NCBI GenBank assembly: GCA_009841015.1
Contig: VXMQ01000175.1
Location: 1 to 32,423, forward strand
Direction: 5' to 3'
DNA length: 32,423 bases
Origin: Candidatus Palauibacter denitrificans
GTDB lineage: Bacteria; Gemmatimonadota; Gemmatimonadetes; Palauibacterales; Palauibacteraceae
The notes beneath the pieces are model-generated. The model saw nothing but the letters and a program-made list of their open reading frames with translations, was not told where the DNA came from and ran no database searches. Each line of letters starts with the position of its first letter. Positions within the stretch are counted from its first letter, which is position 1. Positions 14,693 to 24,192 of this stretch are shown here, piece after piece. The translations under genes were made by a program, and so were the position numbers.

Positions 14693-17530
14693 CTAGGGGA
14701 CCTTCTGCTCCGGAAGCAGCAAGAACCGGGCGTACTGGTCGGTCCGGAGGTATCGGACGGCGGCCTCCCGCACCTGCTCCGCGGTCCAGCGTTCGATCCA
14801 CTCGTAGCTCGGGATCCCGTTCAGGTCCCGGCCGGCCCGTTCGAAGGAGGCCAGTTGCGACAGCCAATACCGGTTCTCCTGCAGGTTCGTCTCCTTCGTG
14901 CGCCGCTGCGTCTCACGGACCTTGTCGACGGTCTCCGCGTCCGGTCCCTCCGCCTTCAGGCGTTCGATCTCCTCGAACACGACGTCGGACAACTCCTGCG
15001 CGCGTTCCGGATCCGAGCCGAAGGAGATGGAGAAGCGGTACTCCTCATCCGGCCGGTAGCTCAGCGACCCGCCGACGCCGACGCCGTAGGTCCCGCCGAG
15101 GTCTTCGCGCAGAACCTCCCGCAGGCGGATGTCCAGGACGTCCGCCATGGCCGAGATCGCATTCGATTCTTCAAGGGAGTATTCCGCCTGGCCCGCGAAG
15201 ATGATCTGCGTGCGGCTCTGTGGCTCCAGACCCTTGTACACCGTCGTTTCGATCGTCCCCGCCGGCGGATCGATTCCGAGATCGCGCCAGTTCTCGACAC
15301 GCCCGAGATTCGGAAGCGCCCCGAGATACTGCTCCACGAGCGGCCGGATCGTCGCGAGATCGAAAGCCCCCGTGAAGTAGAACGTGAAGTCGCTCGCGTC
15401 CGCGAAACGGTCGCGGTAGAGGTCGTAGGCCGCATCGAGGTCGGCCTCTTCGAGGCTGCTCGCGAGCTGCGACAGCCGCAGGACCCTCGGGTGCCCCTGG
15501 GACATCGTGGCCGAGATCGTGTCGGAGAACACGAAGTTGGGATTTGCGCCCACGTTTGCGAGCATCGCCATCTGTTGGGCCTTGAGCGCCTCGAACATCG
15601 TCTCGTCCCTGCGTGGCGCCGAGAAGTACAGGTACATGAGCTGGAACGCCGTTTCCGCGTCCTGCGGAGACACCGACCCTCCCAGCCCCTCGGAGAGCGA
15701 CCCCACCGAAGGCGAGACCCGTACCGCCTTCCCGGCCAGCTTCTTCCCCAGCGCGGTCTGATCGAAGTCGCCGACGCCGGACCGGCTCACCACGTTCAGC
15801 GCGAACGAGACGCGCCGGAAGAGTTCGTCGGATACGAGCGATGTACCCCCGGGACTGGTCGCGGAGAAGAGGATCTCGTCGTCCTTGAAGTCGGTGGGTT
15901 TCAGGACGACCCGGACGCCGTTCCCGAGGGTCCATATCGTGACGCCCACGTCGTCGAGGACTTCTTCGCTGGCGACGGGCATTCCTTCGGGGACGACGGG
16001 GAGGAGCGGGGCGTCGGCCGCCTCGTCCTCGTAGGCCTCGACCTCCCTCCCGCCCACCGCGGCGAACACGCTCAGAAGGTCGTCCTCGGTGGGGGGCTCC
16101 AGGCCCGCTTTCGCGGGTGCGCTGGCGAGGACGACACGTCCCTGCTCGGCCAGCCACGCCTGCGCGATGCCGTTCGTCTCCTCGAGCGTGATCGCCGGCA
16201 GGAAGGCGTCCACCAACTCCATCTGCGTCTCGAGATCCGGGTAGGCGCTCCCCTGGAGAAACACCTGTATGTAACGGCCCGCGAGCGCGGCGGACTCCTG
16301 GTTCTCCCGCTCGGCCAGGCGGCGCTCGTATCCCCGCCGGGTGTTGGTCTTTTCGCGGTCCAGCTCGCTGGCGGTAAAGCCGTTCTGAACCACGCGCTCG
16401 GCTTCGGTGAGGAGAGCTTCGAGCCCGCGCTCGATCCCTCCCTCGGCGACGAGCGCGACGAGCTGGTAGGCATCCACGCCGCGCGCGAACTGTCCCTGGC
16501 CGGAAAAACTGACCATGAACGGCGGGTCGGCCTGGAGCCGGAGCTCGTTCAGCCGCGCGTTCAGCATGCCGGAGTAGAGCCCTTCGACCAGGCTGCGGCG
16601 GAAGTCGCCGATTGTGCCGCGCGGGGCGGGTGGCTGCTTGTACAGCACGCCGACCTGACTTCCCTGCGCTTCGGGGTCGGTCACGATCGTGACGAGCGGC
16701 GGATGGTCGATCGGGACTTCGGCCGCGATCCGGGGACGCGGCTCCGCGGGTCCGGTCAGCCCCCCGAACCGCTCGCGAATAGTCGCTTCGATCTCGGCGC
16801 CATCGAAATCGCCGACGGCGACGATCGCCATCAGATCCGGCCGATACCAGTCTTCGTAAAAGTCGCGCAGCCGCTCTGCGGGGGCCGTCTCGAGAATCTC
16901 CGTCTTCCCGATCGGGAGACGCTCCGCGTACAGCGACCCCTGGAAGAGGACCGGGAACTGCTGGTCCTGTATCCGCGCTCCGGCCCCTCGCCGTCCGCGC
17001 CACTCCTCGATCACGACGCCGCGCTCCTTGTCGACCTCCTCCGGGTCGAAGCGCACGCCCTGGGCCCAGTCCTCGAGGATCCGGAACGCGGTGGCCAGCA
17101 TCTCCGGGTCGTCCATCGGTACCTGGAGCATGTAAACCGTCTCATCGAAGCTCGTGTAGGCGTTGATGTCGGGGCCGAACTGCATCCCGATCGACTCGAG
17201 ATAGTCGACGAGCGCCTGCTTCTCGAAGTTCTCCGTCCCGTTGAACGCCATGTGCTCGACGAAATGTGCGAGCCCGAGCTGGTCCTCGTCCTCGAGGATG
17301 GAGCCCGCGTTCACGACGAGGCGCAGCTCCGCCCGGTTTTCCGGCTGATTGTTCTCGTGCACGAAATAGCGCAGGCCGTTGTCCAGGGTCCCGGTGATCA
17401 CGACCGGGTCGGGCGGAATCGGATCCGTCGGGGCCGGGGCCTGCCCCGCCGCTCCGGAAGCGGAGAGGGAGGAGAAAAGGACGACGGCGATCGAAACGAA
17501 GGCGACGCCGGCCAAGCGGGACATCTTCAT
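14693..17530 (-). CDS. Secreted M16 family zinc metallopeptidase (two-half, PqqL-like)
   Basis: A 945-residue protein with a signal peptide (MKMSRLAGVAFVSIAVVLFS, likely cleaved near SGAAGQA). The N-terminal half has the inverted zinc motif H89-FV-E92-H93 (LAHFVEHMAFNGT), with the ERGVVIEEWRGRR segment about 76 residues later supplying the third ligand. The C-terminal half (about 500-945) repeats the fold without a zinc site, as usual for pitrilysin-like enzymes that close around peptides. TASNINAYT-type substrate contacts appear as PDINAYTSFDETVY. Start: ATG 17530 (MKMSRL), with ATG 17524 (MSRL) as the alternative. It degrades peptides in the periplasm or at the surface. The gene is divergent from the unknown gene at 17564, with only about 33-80 bases between them. 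Confidence 0.92.
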   Translation of the reverse strand: MKMSRLAGVAFVSIAVVLFSSLSASGAAGQAPAPTDPIPPDPVVITGTLDNGLRYFVHENNQPENRAELRLVVNAGSILEDEDQLGLAHFVEHMAFNGTENFEKQALVDYLESIGMQFGPDINAYTSFDETVYMLQVPMDDPEMLATAFRILEDWAQGVRFDPEEVDKERGVVIEEWRGRRGAGARIQDQQFPVLFQGSLYAERLPIGKTEILETAPAERLRDFYEDWYRPDLMAIVAVGDFDGAEIEATIRERFGGLTGPAEPRPRIAAEVPIDHPPLVTIVTDPEAQGSQVGVLYKQPPAPRGTIGDFRRSLVEGLYSGMLNARLNELRLQADPPFMVSFSGQGQFARGVDAYQLVALVAEGGIERGLEALLTEAERVVQNGFTASELDREKTNTRRGYERRLAERENQESAALAGRYIQVFLQGSAYPDLETQMELVDAFLPAITLEETNGIAQAWLAEQGRVVLASAPAKAGLEPPTEDDLLSVFAAVGGREVEAYEDEAADAPLLPVVPEGMPVASEEVLDDVGVTIWTLGNGVRVVLKPTDFKDDEILFSATSPGGTSLVSDELFRRVSFALNVVSRSGVGDFDQTALGKKLAGKAVRVSPSVGSLSEGLGGSVSPQDAETAFQLMYLYFSAPRRDETMFEALKAQQMAMLANVGANPNFVFSDTISATMSQGHPRVLRLSQLASSLEEADLDAAYDLYRDRFADASDFTFYFTGAFDLATIRPLVEQYLGALPNLGRVENWRDLGIDPPAGTIETTVYKGLEPQSRTQIIFAGQAEYSLEESNAISAMADVLDIRLREVLREDLGGTYGVGVGGSLSYRPDEEYRFSISFGSDPERAQELSDVVFEEIERLKAEGPDAETVDKVRETQRRTKETNLQENRYWLSQLASFERAGRDLNGIPSYEWIERWTAEQVREAAVRYLRTDQYARFLLLPEQKVP

Positions 17531-17563
17531 CGATAACTCTCGGCAGAGGGAGTGAACTTCGGA

Positions 17564-19900
17564 ATGGAAGCCACAAAGATAGTCGACCTCCGCGGGAAGC
17601 GCATATCGCATATGCCAGCCCCCGGAAAACTCGATTTCGGCGATCTCGATCTGCACCTGGCGGATCACGCGTCGCGACGGTTGGGCGACCCCGAACTGCC
17701 CGACCCCACGCTTCTGAAGCGGTCACTCGAGAGAGAAGTATCGATCGTGCGCGACGACCTTTCGTTCACCATCGGAGGCGAAGCCGCGGTCGACATCTTC
17801 AACGCGCCCGGGGACGAAGATCCCGCCGGAGTGTTCGGTCCACCGATGGACGACACACCCGAGCCGACGGCGTTCGAACTCCCGGCTCCGATTCACTTCA
17901 CCGCGGACTCGGCGTGGCTCGCGTACCGGGCCTCGGCGAAAGTGGAGGCGAACGGGGGGTTCAAGGCCGCGAAGTTCGCGTTCGCGGGCGAGGCGGACGG
18001 GGCCGCGTCGATCCTCTTCCACGACTACCGGCGTCACGATGCGGAGGACTTCGTCGGCACCGCGGTCGCCCGTGATCTGGCTACGCCCCGTTTCGTCATC
18101 TCCGCCGCGGACGTTCGGGCGCTGTCGCCGGGTGAGGCGCTCGCGCTCGAAGTGAACGGGCAACTGAATGCGGCCCTCACCCTGAAGTGGTCCGACGCGT
18201 TTACCGGCAACATCGGCGCCCTGAGTCGGCTGCTCGCGCCAGGGGAGGACTTCGGCGTCAAGGTTGGCGCGAGCCTGAGGGCGAGCTTCAAGATCGGGAT
18301 CGAAGACCACTTTCTCGTCGTGTTCTCGCGCCGCAAGCCCGGCGAAATCCGGGTCTCCGTGCGGAAGTCGGACCGCGACCGGCTGGGCGTGCGCGCCGCG
18401 GCCCGCGTCAGCGTCCGATTCGCGGACAGGGGGCAGGCCGAAGAGGCGCTGCGGGCCGCCGTCGAAGCCCTCCTCGGGGAGCCGCTGGAACAGGTCAGAG
18501 CGATCCTCGACAAGGCTCGGGTGGGGGACCTCGACCCGGGCGAACGCGCCACGGCGGAGAGGCTGGTCGACCGCTTGGGGCTCGAGCACCGTCGGCTTCG
18601 GCTCGATGCACTGCGGAAGAGAGTCGAGCGCCTCGAGAAAGATGCGGCCGAACTCATCGTAAAGATGGCGAAGCAGCAAGTCCGGTTCGGGGTGGATTTC
18701 GACTACAGCCGGACCCGGACCGACGAAGTGCTCATCGAAGCGACTTTCGACGAGAAGCGGCTGGGGAGCGGGTTCGACGCGCTGCACCGGGCGATGCTGG
18801 GCGGCCACTTCGGAGGGGTGCTCGAGGACGGCGCCTCCGGAGCGGCCAACGGGGTGGCGCTGCATCGGTTCCTCCAGCAGGAGACGGTCAGGAGGCAAAA
18901 GTCGTGGGGCGTTTCACTCGATGTCGGCGACTTCCTTCGCGTGGGCGGGAAGGCCCGGAGCTATGTGCGGGGGACGATGCGGCGAGACCGCCGCCTGGAC
19001 CGCAGCCGCTTCAGCTTCACCGCCCTCGACGGCTATGTCGGCAAGTGGGGTGGGGAGACGTGCGAGTGGAAGACGACGCTGACCGCGAAGTCGAGGGACT
19101 GGACGCCCGGCGGAGCGCCTGGCGCCGATGCGCTGGACTACTCGCTGGGCTTCCTGGTGCGGTACGGGAAGCGACGGCTATCGAGCCGCGACGCGGGACG
19201 TCTCGTGGATCTCGCCGTCCTCTGGGGCAGTGTGACGGCGGGCGGCGCTCGCGCGGCACGGGAACGCCTTGAGCGCGTGGCGGAAAGCCGCGGGGACGTG
19301 AAGGTCTCATTTCAGCTCGGCTTCAGGAAGTCGACCTTCGGAATCCTGCTCGCGCTGCTCGCGAGAGGCGACGCGCGCGGGACCGGTCTTGCACTCGCGC
19401 GGGCCGTCCCCCGGGTGGCCGCGGAACCGGGGCGTGACACGCCCGTCGTCCGGCAGCTCCTGTACGGCGACCTCTGGCGAGAGTATCTGGAAGACCCCAC
19501 GCTCTCGGCCGGCGAACTCGCGGCCGCCGCGGCGGAGGCGGCGCGTCGGGCGGGCCACGCGGGTCTGGCCGGATTCGAGCGCCGGATGCGACACTGGTGG
19601 ACGGTGGGAGACCTGGCCCGAAAGAACGGGGAGACGCGCGAACGCTGGGCGGATCTCGCCCGGGGCGCCGCGCGGCTTCGGGACGCCATATCCGGCGGGG
19701 GCCCGCACACCGAAGTAAGGGAGGCGGCCCGGTTGCTGGGCCGGGGCTGGGAGCATGCCTTTCACCAGCGCGCCCTCGGCGTCTATCTCGTGGAGGCGGT
19801 TCGCGCGCACCCGCACCTGTGGGGGGCCGTGAACCGCTCGCTTCGGGTCGAATACAGGGAAGGGGAGGAACGCGTGGTGCTCAACCTCAGTTCGACATGA
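17564..19900 (+). CDS. Large protein of unknown family (about 778 residues)
   Basis: I do not recognise this protein. It lacks a signal peptide and membrane helices. Residues 1-300 alternate charged and hydrophobic residues as in beta sheet, with repeated openings such as SAWLAYRASAKVEANGGF and FGVKVGASLRASFKIGI. Residues about 327-371 form a heptad-rich coiled coil (RLDALRKRVERLEKDAAELI). The rest mixes beta segments (about 375-560) with a helical C-terminus of alanine- and arginine-rich repeats. The end LRVEYREGEERVVLNLS is again beta. Start choices are GTG 17552, ATG 17564 and ATG 17612; 17564 has GAGGGAG about 11 bases upstream, while 17612 would leave a roomier divergent promoter. The stop overlaps the next start (ATGA), so it works with, or is made at a fixed ratio to, the DUF1460 protein. 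Coding character is clear from length and codon bias. Confidence 0.75.
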   Translation: MEATKIVDLRGKRISHMPAPGKLDFGDLDLHLADHASRRLGDPELPDPTLLKRSLEREVSIVRDDLSFTIGGEAAVDIFNAPGDEDPAGVFGPPMDDTPEPTAFELPAPIHFTADSAWLAYRASAKVEANGGFKAAKFAFAGEADGAASILFHDYRRHDAEDFVGTAVARDLATPRFVISAADVRALSPGEALALEVNGQLNAALTLKWSDAFTGNIGALSRLLAPGEDFGVKVGASLRASFKIGIEDHFLVVFSRRKPGEIRVSVRKSDRDRLGVRAAARVSVRFADRGQAEEALRAAVEALLGEPLEQVRAILDKARVGDLDPGERATAERLVDRLGLEHRRLRLDALRKRVERLEKDAAELIVKMAKQQVRFGVDFDYSRTRTDEVLIEATFDEKRLGSGFDALHRAMLGGHFGGVLEDGASGAANGVALHRFLQQETVRRQKSWGVSLDVGDFLRVGGKARSYVRGTMRRDRRLDRSRFSFTALDGYVGKWGGETCEWKTTLTAKSRDWTPGGAPGADALDYSLGFLVRYGKRRLSSRDAGRLVDLAVLWGSVTAGGARAARERLERVAESRGDVKVSFQLGFRKSTFGILLALLARGDARGTGLALARAVPRVAAEPGRDTPVVRQLLYGDLWREYLEDPTLSAGELAAAAAEAARRAGHAGLAGFERRMRHWWTVGDLARKNGETRERWADLARGAARLRDAISGGGPHTEVREAARLLGRGWEHAFHQRALGVYLVEAVRAHPHLWGAVNRSLRVEYREGEERVVLNLSST

Positions 19901-20883
19901 GATGGCGCGGCGTCTTCACGCTCGCGAAGGTCGTCGCCTGTATCCTGGCGACCGTCGCCGTCATTGCGGCGCTCGCCTGGTCGCAGGCCCAGCCCTCCAC
20001 CTCGACCGTGGTTGATGCGGCGGGCGGCGTCGGCGTGGCATCGTCCGCGCCCGGGGACCGGCCCGCCTGGGCGCCGGAGGACTGGGCGATCTTCGAAGAG
20101 AAGGTGCGCTTCGCCGCGGAGCGCGGGCTCGCGGAGATGGACCCGGGCGACGCCATCGTTCAGTTGGCGGAGACTTTCGTCGGGACGACGTACGAACCCG
20201 GCACGCTCGAGGTCCCCGGCCCCGAGCGCCTCGTGATCAACTTCCGCGAACTCGACTGCGTGACCCTCGTCGAGACCGTCCTCGCCCTGACGCGGTTCGT
20301 CCGCGAGGAGGGTGTCGAGGCCCTCTCGGATCCCCTCGGCGCGCAGGCCGGCTACGAGACACATCTGACGGCGCTCCGATACCGCGGGGGCCGGCTCGAC
20401 GGGTACCCGAGCCGACTCCACTACTTCTCGGAGTGGCTCGCGGACAACGAAGCGCGGGGAATGGTGCGCATCGTGACCGGCGAGCTGGATCCGGCCATGG
20501 ATCCGGGGCCGGTGAACTTCATGTCCCGGCACCCGGAAGCGTATCGGCAACTCTCCGAGCCCGGCGTGCTCCGGGCCATCGCGGCCACGGAGGCCCGGCT
20601 CGACGAAGGACCCGGTCGGGAATACGTGCCGCAGGACCGGATCGCGCGAGTGGCGGACCGGATCCGCGACGGCGACGTGATCGCGGCCACGTCGACCGTC
20701 GAAGGGCTGGACGTCGCCCACACCGGATTCGCCGTGTGGCGGGACGGGGCGCTTCACCTCCTTCACGCCCCCCTCGTCGGCAGGTCCGTGGAAGTCTCGG
20801 AACGCCCCCTCGCGGAGCGGATCCTCTCCATCGACTCCCAGGACGGCATCATGGTCGCGCGCCCCCTGCCGCCCCGCGAGTAG
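19897..20883 (+). CDS. DUF1460 family NlpC/P60-like peptidoglycan amidase/peptidase
   Basis: A 328-residue protein with an N-terminal hydrophobic segment (VVACILATVAVIAALAW, 12-28), a signal anchor or uncleaved leader. The DUF1460 core begins at about residue 60. Catalytic C121 lies in FRELDCVTLVE and the partner H275 in GLDVAHTGF; between them are YRGGRLDGYPSRLHYFSEWL and NFMSRHPEAYRQL, all typical of the family. DUF1460 proteins are papain-like (NlpC/P60 clan) and are thought to cleave cell-wall amide bonds, with N-acetylmuramoyl-L-alanine amidase the usual label. The ATG overlaps the stop of the unknown 778-residue gene, so the pair is translationally coupled. A strong hairpin follows within 10 bases of the stop. 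Confidence 0.85.
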   Translation: MRWRGVFTLAKVVACILATVAVIAALAWSQAQPSTSTVVDAAGGVGVASSAPGDRPAWAPEDWAIFEEKVRFAAERGLAEMDPGDAIVQLAETFVGTTYEPGTLEVPGPERLVINFRELDCVTLVETVLALTRFVREEGVEALSDPLGAQAGYETHLTALRYRGGRLDGYPSRLHYFSEWLADNEARGMVRIVTGELDPAMDPGPVNFMSRHPEAYRQLSEPGVLRAIAATEARLDEGPGREYVPQDRIARVADRIRDGDVIAATSTVEGLDVAHTGFAVWRDGALHLLHAPLVGRSVEVSERPLAERILSIDSQDGIMVARPLPPRE

Positions 20884-20888
20884 CACCC

Positions 20889-20916
20889 GCGGCCCCGCCA
20901 TCATGGCCGGGGCCGC
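20889..20916. terminator. Hairpin between convergent genes (bidirectional terminator-like)
   Basis: GCGGCCCC (20889-20896) pairs perfectly with GGGGCCGC (20909-20916). Inside, GCCAT pairs with ATGGC around a single C, with one bulged C at 20908, giving 13 base pairs. It fills the 62-base gap between the DUF1460 gene and the convergent TonB receptor. There is no T run on either side, so it is not a classical intrinsic terminator, but its position fits transcription ending from both directions. Confidence 0.55.
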
Positions 20917-20945
20917 TCCGCGCCTCGACCGCCCACGCTCGACGG

Positions 20946-23900
20946 CTAGTTGATCGTGTAGGTCATCCCGGCCTTGATGCGGCGCCCCTTCGGATCGTGC
21001 GTGAGGCCGTCGTACGCCCCCTCCTGATTGACGAGCGGCGGCGCCGTATCGAACAGGTTGAAGCCCGTCACGAAGGCGTCGATGCTGTCCGTCAGCCTCA
21101 TCATCAGCGTGGCATCGAAGGTGCCGAAGGCGTCGATGACGCGGTGCGCGTAGGTCGGATCGCCCGCGTTGAGGTCGTCCTCGTAGGAGGAGATGTAGTT
21201 GACGTGGCCGATGGCCGAGTAGCGCTGGCCGTGGTATCCGACCGATGCGGACCACTTCCACCTGGGCAGCGGCCAGGCGAGCGGGTTGAAGCGGTTGAGC
21301 TTCCCGGCCCCCTCCGTCGCGCTCACCAGCTCCACATTGTTGAGCTGGAGCGCCTTGATGTCGTAGGTGCGCGTGTAGGTGCCGTCGATGCCGAGCGAAA
21401 GCTCGCCGTTTCCGAGCGTGCGGCGCGTGGACAGACTCCAGTCGAAGCCGGAGGTCTGCATGCCCGGCCAGTTGATGAGGTCGATCTGGATGCGTTCGAT
21501 GAGGGCCGAGTCGCAGGTCCCCGTGTTCCACCCGTCCGGACACTTCACGAATTCCTGCACGGCGGCGCGGCTGGCCCCTCCCTCGTGATAGAGGCGCGTG
21601 ATGCTCGAATGGGGAATGACGTTGATCACGTCCCTGAAGTCGTACGCCCAGTAATCGAACGTCGCCTGCAGGCGGCTCGGGAAGTGGAAGAAGATGAGCC
21701 CGGCGTTACCGGTCAGGGCGCGTTCCGGCTCGAGGTCGGTGTTTCCGAAGGTGTCCACCGCCTTGTAGACGTCGACTTCCTGCACGTACTCGAGCGCCGT
21801 GATCGGATCCGTGTTCACGTCGTCCACCGACGGGACGCGGAACGTGGACTGCAGCGACCCGCGCAGGGACAGTTGGTGGTCGGCCGATTCGCTCAGCTTC
21901 AGCCGAAGGGACAGCTTCGGGTCGAAGCTGCTCGCGACATCGTGGAACTCGTAGTTGGCGGCCACCTGCGCGTCGAACCGGTCCCCGAAGCTGAGCGGAA
22001 TCTCGCCGTAGAAGCGGTGCACCGTCTGCCCGTCTTCATAGGGGAAATACCCGGTCGTGAAGGTGAACGGCCCCGCCTGCTCGAGGCAGCTCCGGTCCCC
22101 GGGCACCGGGCACGGGTTGATCGCCTGGTTGCCCGGGTCGTTGGGGGTCCCCGTCACGTCGAAGCGCCGGAACTGGTAGCCGAGGGCGTAGCCGAGCGCC
22201 TCCGTGAACTGGCCCGTGAACGTGGCCTCCGCCACGAACAGGTCGGCCGTGTTGAAGAGATCGACTTCCTCGTTGATCCAGTCGATGAGTTCCGCCGAGT
22301 TGCCCCCGCCGGCCACGTAGGCCGGGTTGTCGGCGTCGGTGTACCGCGTCCCCGGCTGCTCGGCGCGCTGGAGCGCGTTGCTGAACGGGTTGTAGAACAT
22401 GCAGTCGCCCTGTCCGGCCACGGCGCCGCCCGTCGGGCCGAGCGACATGCCGGAGGGCGAGGTCGGGTCCACGACGACGTCGACGCCGCAGTTCGGGCCC
22501 CCGAAGCCGCGGAAGGCGAGGTGTTTCCGGTAGGCGTACTCGGCGGGCTGGTTCACGTTGCCCGTCGCCCGCGAGTAGCTGACCGAGATGTCGAGATGGC
22601 CGTCGGTCGCCTCGAAGTACCGGTCCAGCGAGGCCGCGATCCTCTGGGTGCGCGACGATCGGTGCAGCGTGCGTCCGGGGCCGCTGTTCCCCACCAGTCG
22701 CCCGTAGAAGTACCAGTCGTTCTCCAGGCAGTCGGCGGCGGAGGCGAATCCGGCGTGGGCCGCGTTGGCGGCGCAGAACGCCTGGCGCCCCGGGTTCGCC
22801 GACGGCACGATCTGGTTGCCGTCGTACAGCGAGATCGGCGGGAACGAGGGCGTCGTGAGCCAGTTGGGGATCGTGGCTTCGGACCACAGGCCCTCGAGGT
22901 GGAGCGTCGTGCCCGTGCCCAGTTCGGTGTTGAGTTCACCGAAGGCGCGCACGTGGGTCTGGGCATCGACGAGGTTGTCGTACGGCTGGTAGCGGAAGCG
23001 GCAGGTGACGCCTTCGTCCACGCCGCCGAAGTTCTCGCAGTCCGGGTCGACGAACAGGCTCGGGTTGGCGCCGAACTGCGAATCGATGAGCGTGCTCACG
23101 AACTGCCCGGGGGTCTCGTTCCCGGTCAGCGTGGGCATCAGGAACGCGCCGGGATTCCCGTAGTAGGACCATCCACCCCCGCCGGGTCCCGGATAGGGCC
23201 GCAGCCCCCAGTCCCGCTCCTGCGGCATGAGTTCCCGCCGCGCCGCCCACTCGGCGGACAGCACCACGTTCGTGGATCCCCCGAGGTTGCCGCCCCAGAT
23301 CGCGGCCGCGTTCGAGTCGCCGGCTCCGTTGAAGTAGTCGTGCGCCGCGGTGACCTCGAAGCCCTCGAAGTCCCGCCGCGTGACGAAGTTCGCCACGCCG
23401 GCCACCGCGTCGGAGCCGTAGATCGCCGAGGCGCCCTCCTTCAGCACCTCGATGCGGTCGAGGGCGATGGACGGAAAGGCGTTCACATCCACGAACCGCC
23501 CCCCCGGCAGTCGGGACGGTGTGTAGACCTGCCGCCGTCCGTTCAGCAGCACCAGCGTTCGCGAAGCCCCCAGGCCCCGCAGGTTGACGCTGGCCACGCT
23601 CTCCGGGATGAGCGCCCCGCTGCGGTTATACCAGCTGTTGCGTTCCCCGAGGGAACCCTGGTTCGCCCCGAGCCGCTTGAAGAAATCCACGACCAGCGGC
23701 GAACCCTCTTCCTGCAGCGTTTCGCGGCTGGTGACATCGACCGCATAGGGAAGATTGATGGGCGGCGCCTCGAAGTTCGTGCCCGTCACCACCGCGGTCA
23801 GTTCCGCGAGCGTCACGGTCCGCAGGGAGACGAGTGCCACGTCGACCACGGTCCGCTCACCCGCCGTCACCTCGACGCCCGTCCGCGTCTCGATCGCGAA

Positions 23901-24155
23901 ACCGGGATAGACGAACCGCAGCGAATAGCTCCCCGGCGGGAGTCCCGTCACGTCATAGACCCCCTGCCCGGAGGTGAGCGCCGTGCGCGTCTCGCCGCCG
24001 AGCGCCGGTCCGGTCGCCGTCACGCTCACCGTGGGCAGGGCGAGACCGTCCTCGCCCGTGACAGTCCCGCCGATCGCGCCTTCCTGCGCGATCACGGTCG
24101 ATGGACACGCAAGTGCGAGCGCCGCGACGGCGCGCGTTCCGAGTCTTCTGAACAT
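20946..24155 (-). CDS. TonB-dependent outer-membrane receptor with carboxypeptidase-like regulatory domain
   Basis: A 1069-residue receptor. It has a signal peptide ending STVIAQ-E, then a carboxypeptidase-regulatory-like beta domain (about 25-110: GTVTGEDGLALPTVSVTATG, YSLRFVYPGF). The plug follows (about 130-260: NLRGLGASRTLVLLNGRR, ALDRIEVLKEGASAIYGSDA, VAGVANFVTRR), then a 22-strand-type barrel ending GRRIKAGMTYTIN. Several short cysteine pairs in predicted outer loops (DPDCENFGG, NPCPVPGDRSC, KCPDGWNTGTC) suggest disulphides at the surface. Such receptors import scarce ligands using TonB energy. ATG 24155 has a GAAGGG tract upstream and gives the signal peptide directly; the open frame before it lies inside the amidase gene. 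It follows the amidase by 37 bases, so both are probably one transcript. The ligand is unknown. Confidence 0.92.
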   Translation of the reverse strand: MFRRLGTRAVAALALACPSTVIAQEGAIGGTVTGEDGLALPTVSVTATGPALGGETRTALTSGQGVYDVTGLPPGSYSLRFVYPGFAIETRTGVEVTAGERTVVDVALVSLRTVTLAELTAVVTGTNFEAPPINLPYAVDVTSRETLQEEGSPLVVDFFKRLGANQGSLGERNSWYNRSGALIPESVASVNLRGLGASRTLVLLNGRRQVYTPSRLPGGRFVDVNAFPSIALDRIEVLKEGASAIYGSDAVAGVANFVTRRDFEGFEVTAAHDYFNGAGDSNAAAIWGGNLGGSTNVVLSAEWAARRELMPQERDWGLRPYPGPGGGGWSYYGNPGAFLMPTLTGNETPGQFVSTLIDSQFGANPSLFVDPDCENFGGVDEGVTCRFRYQPYDNLVDAQTHVRAFGELNTELGTGTTLHLEGLWSEATIPNWLTTPSFPPISLYDGNQIVPSANPGRQAFCAANAAHAGFASAADCLENDWYFYGRLVGNSGPGRTLHRSSRTQRIAASLDRYFEATDGHLDISVSYSRATGNVNQPAEYAYRKHLAFRGFGGPNCGVDVVVDPTSPSGMSLGPTGGAVAGQGDCMFYNPFSNALQRAEQPGTRYTDADNPAYVAGGGNSAELIDWINEEVDLFNTADLFVAEATFTGQFTEALGYALGYQFRRFDVTGTPNDPGNQAINPCPVPGDRSCLEQAGPFTFTTGYFPYEDGQTVHRFYGEIPLSFGDRFDAQVAANYEFHDVASSFDPKLSLRLKLSESADHQLSLRGSLQSTFRVPSVDDVNTDPITALEYVQEVDVYKAVDTFGNTDLEPERALTGNAGLIFFHFPSRLQATFDYWAYDFRDVINVIPHSSITRLYHEGGASRAAVQEFVKCPDGWNTGTCDSALIERIQIDLINWPGMQTSGFDWSLSTRRTLGNGELSLGIDGTYTRTYDIKALQLNNVELVSATEGAGKLNRFNPLAWPLPRWKWSASVGYHGQRYSAIGHVNYISSYEDDLNAGDPTYAHRVIDAFGTFDATLMMRLTDSIDAFVTGFNLFDTAPPLVNQEGAYDGLTHDPKGRRIKAGMTYTIN

Positions 24156-24192
24156 GGTGTTGCCCTTCGTTATCGGTTCGATGTCGGTTCGA

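Noticed and set aside
13112..17536. A 1474-codon open frame on the plus strand
   Set aside because: It lies opposite the NagB-PIG-L and M16 genes, both with intact catalytic motifs; its translation has no recognisable domains.
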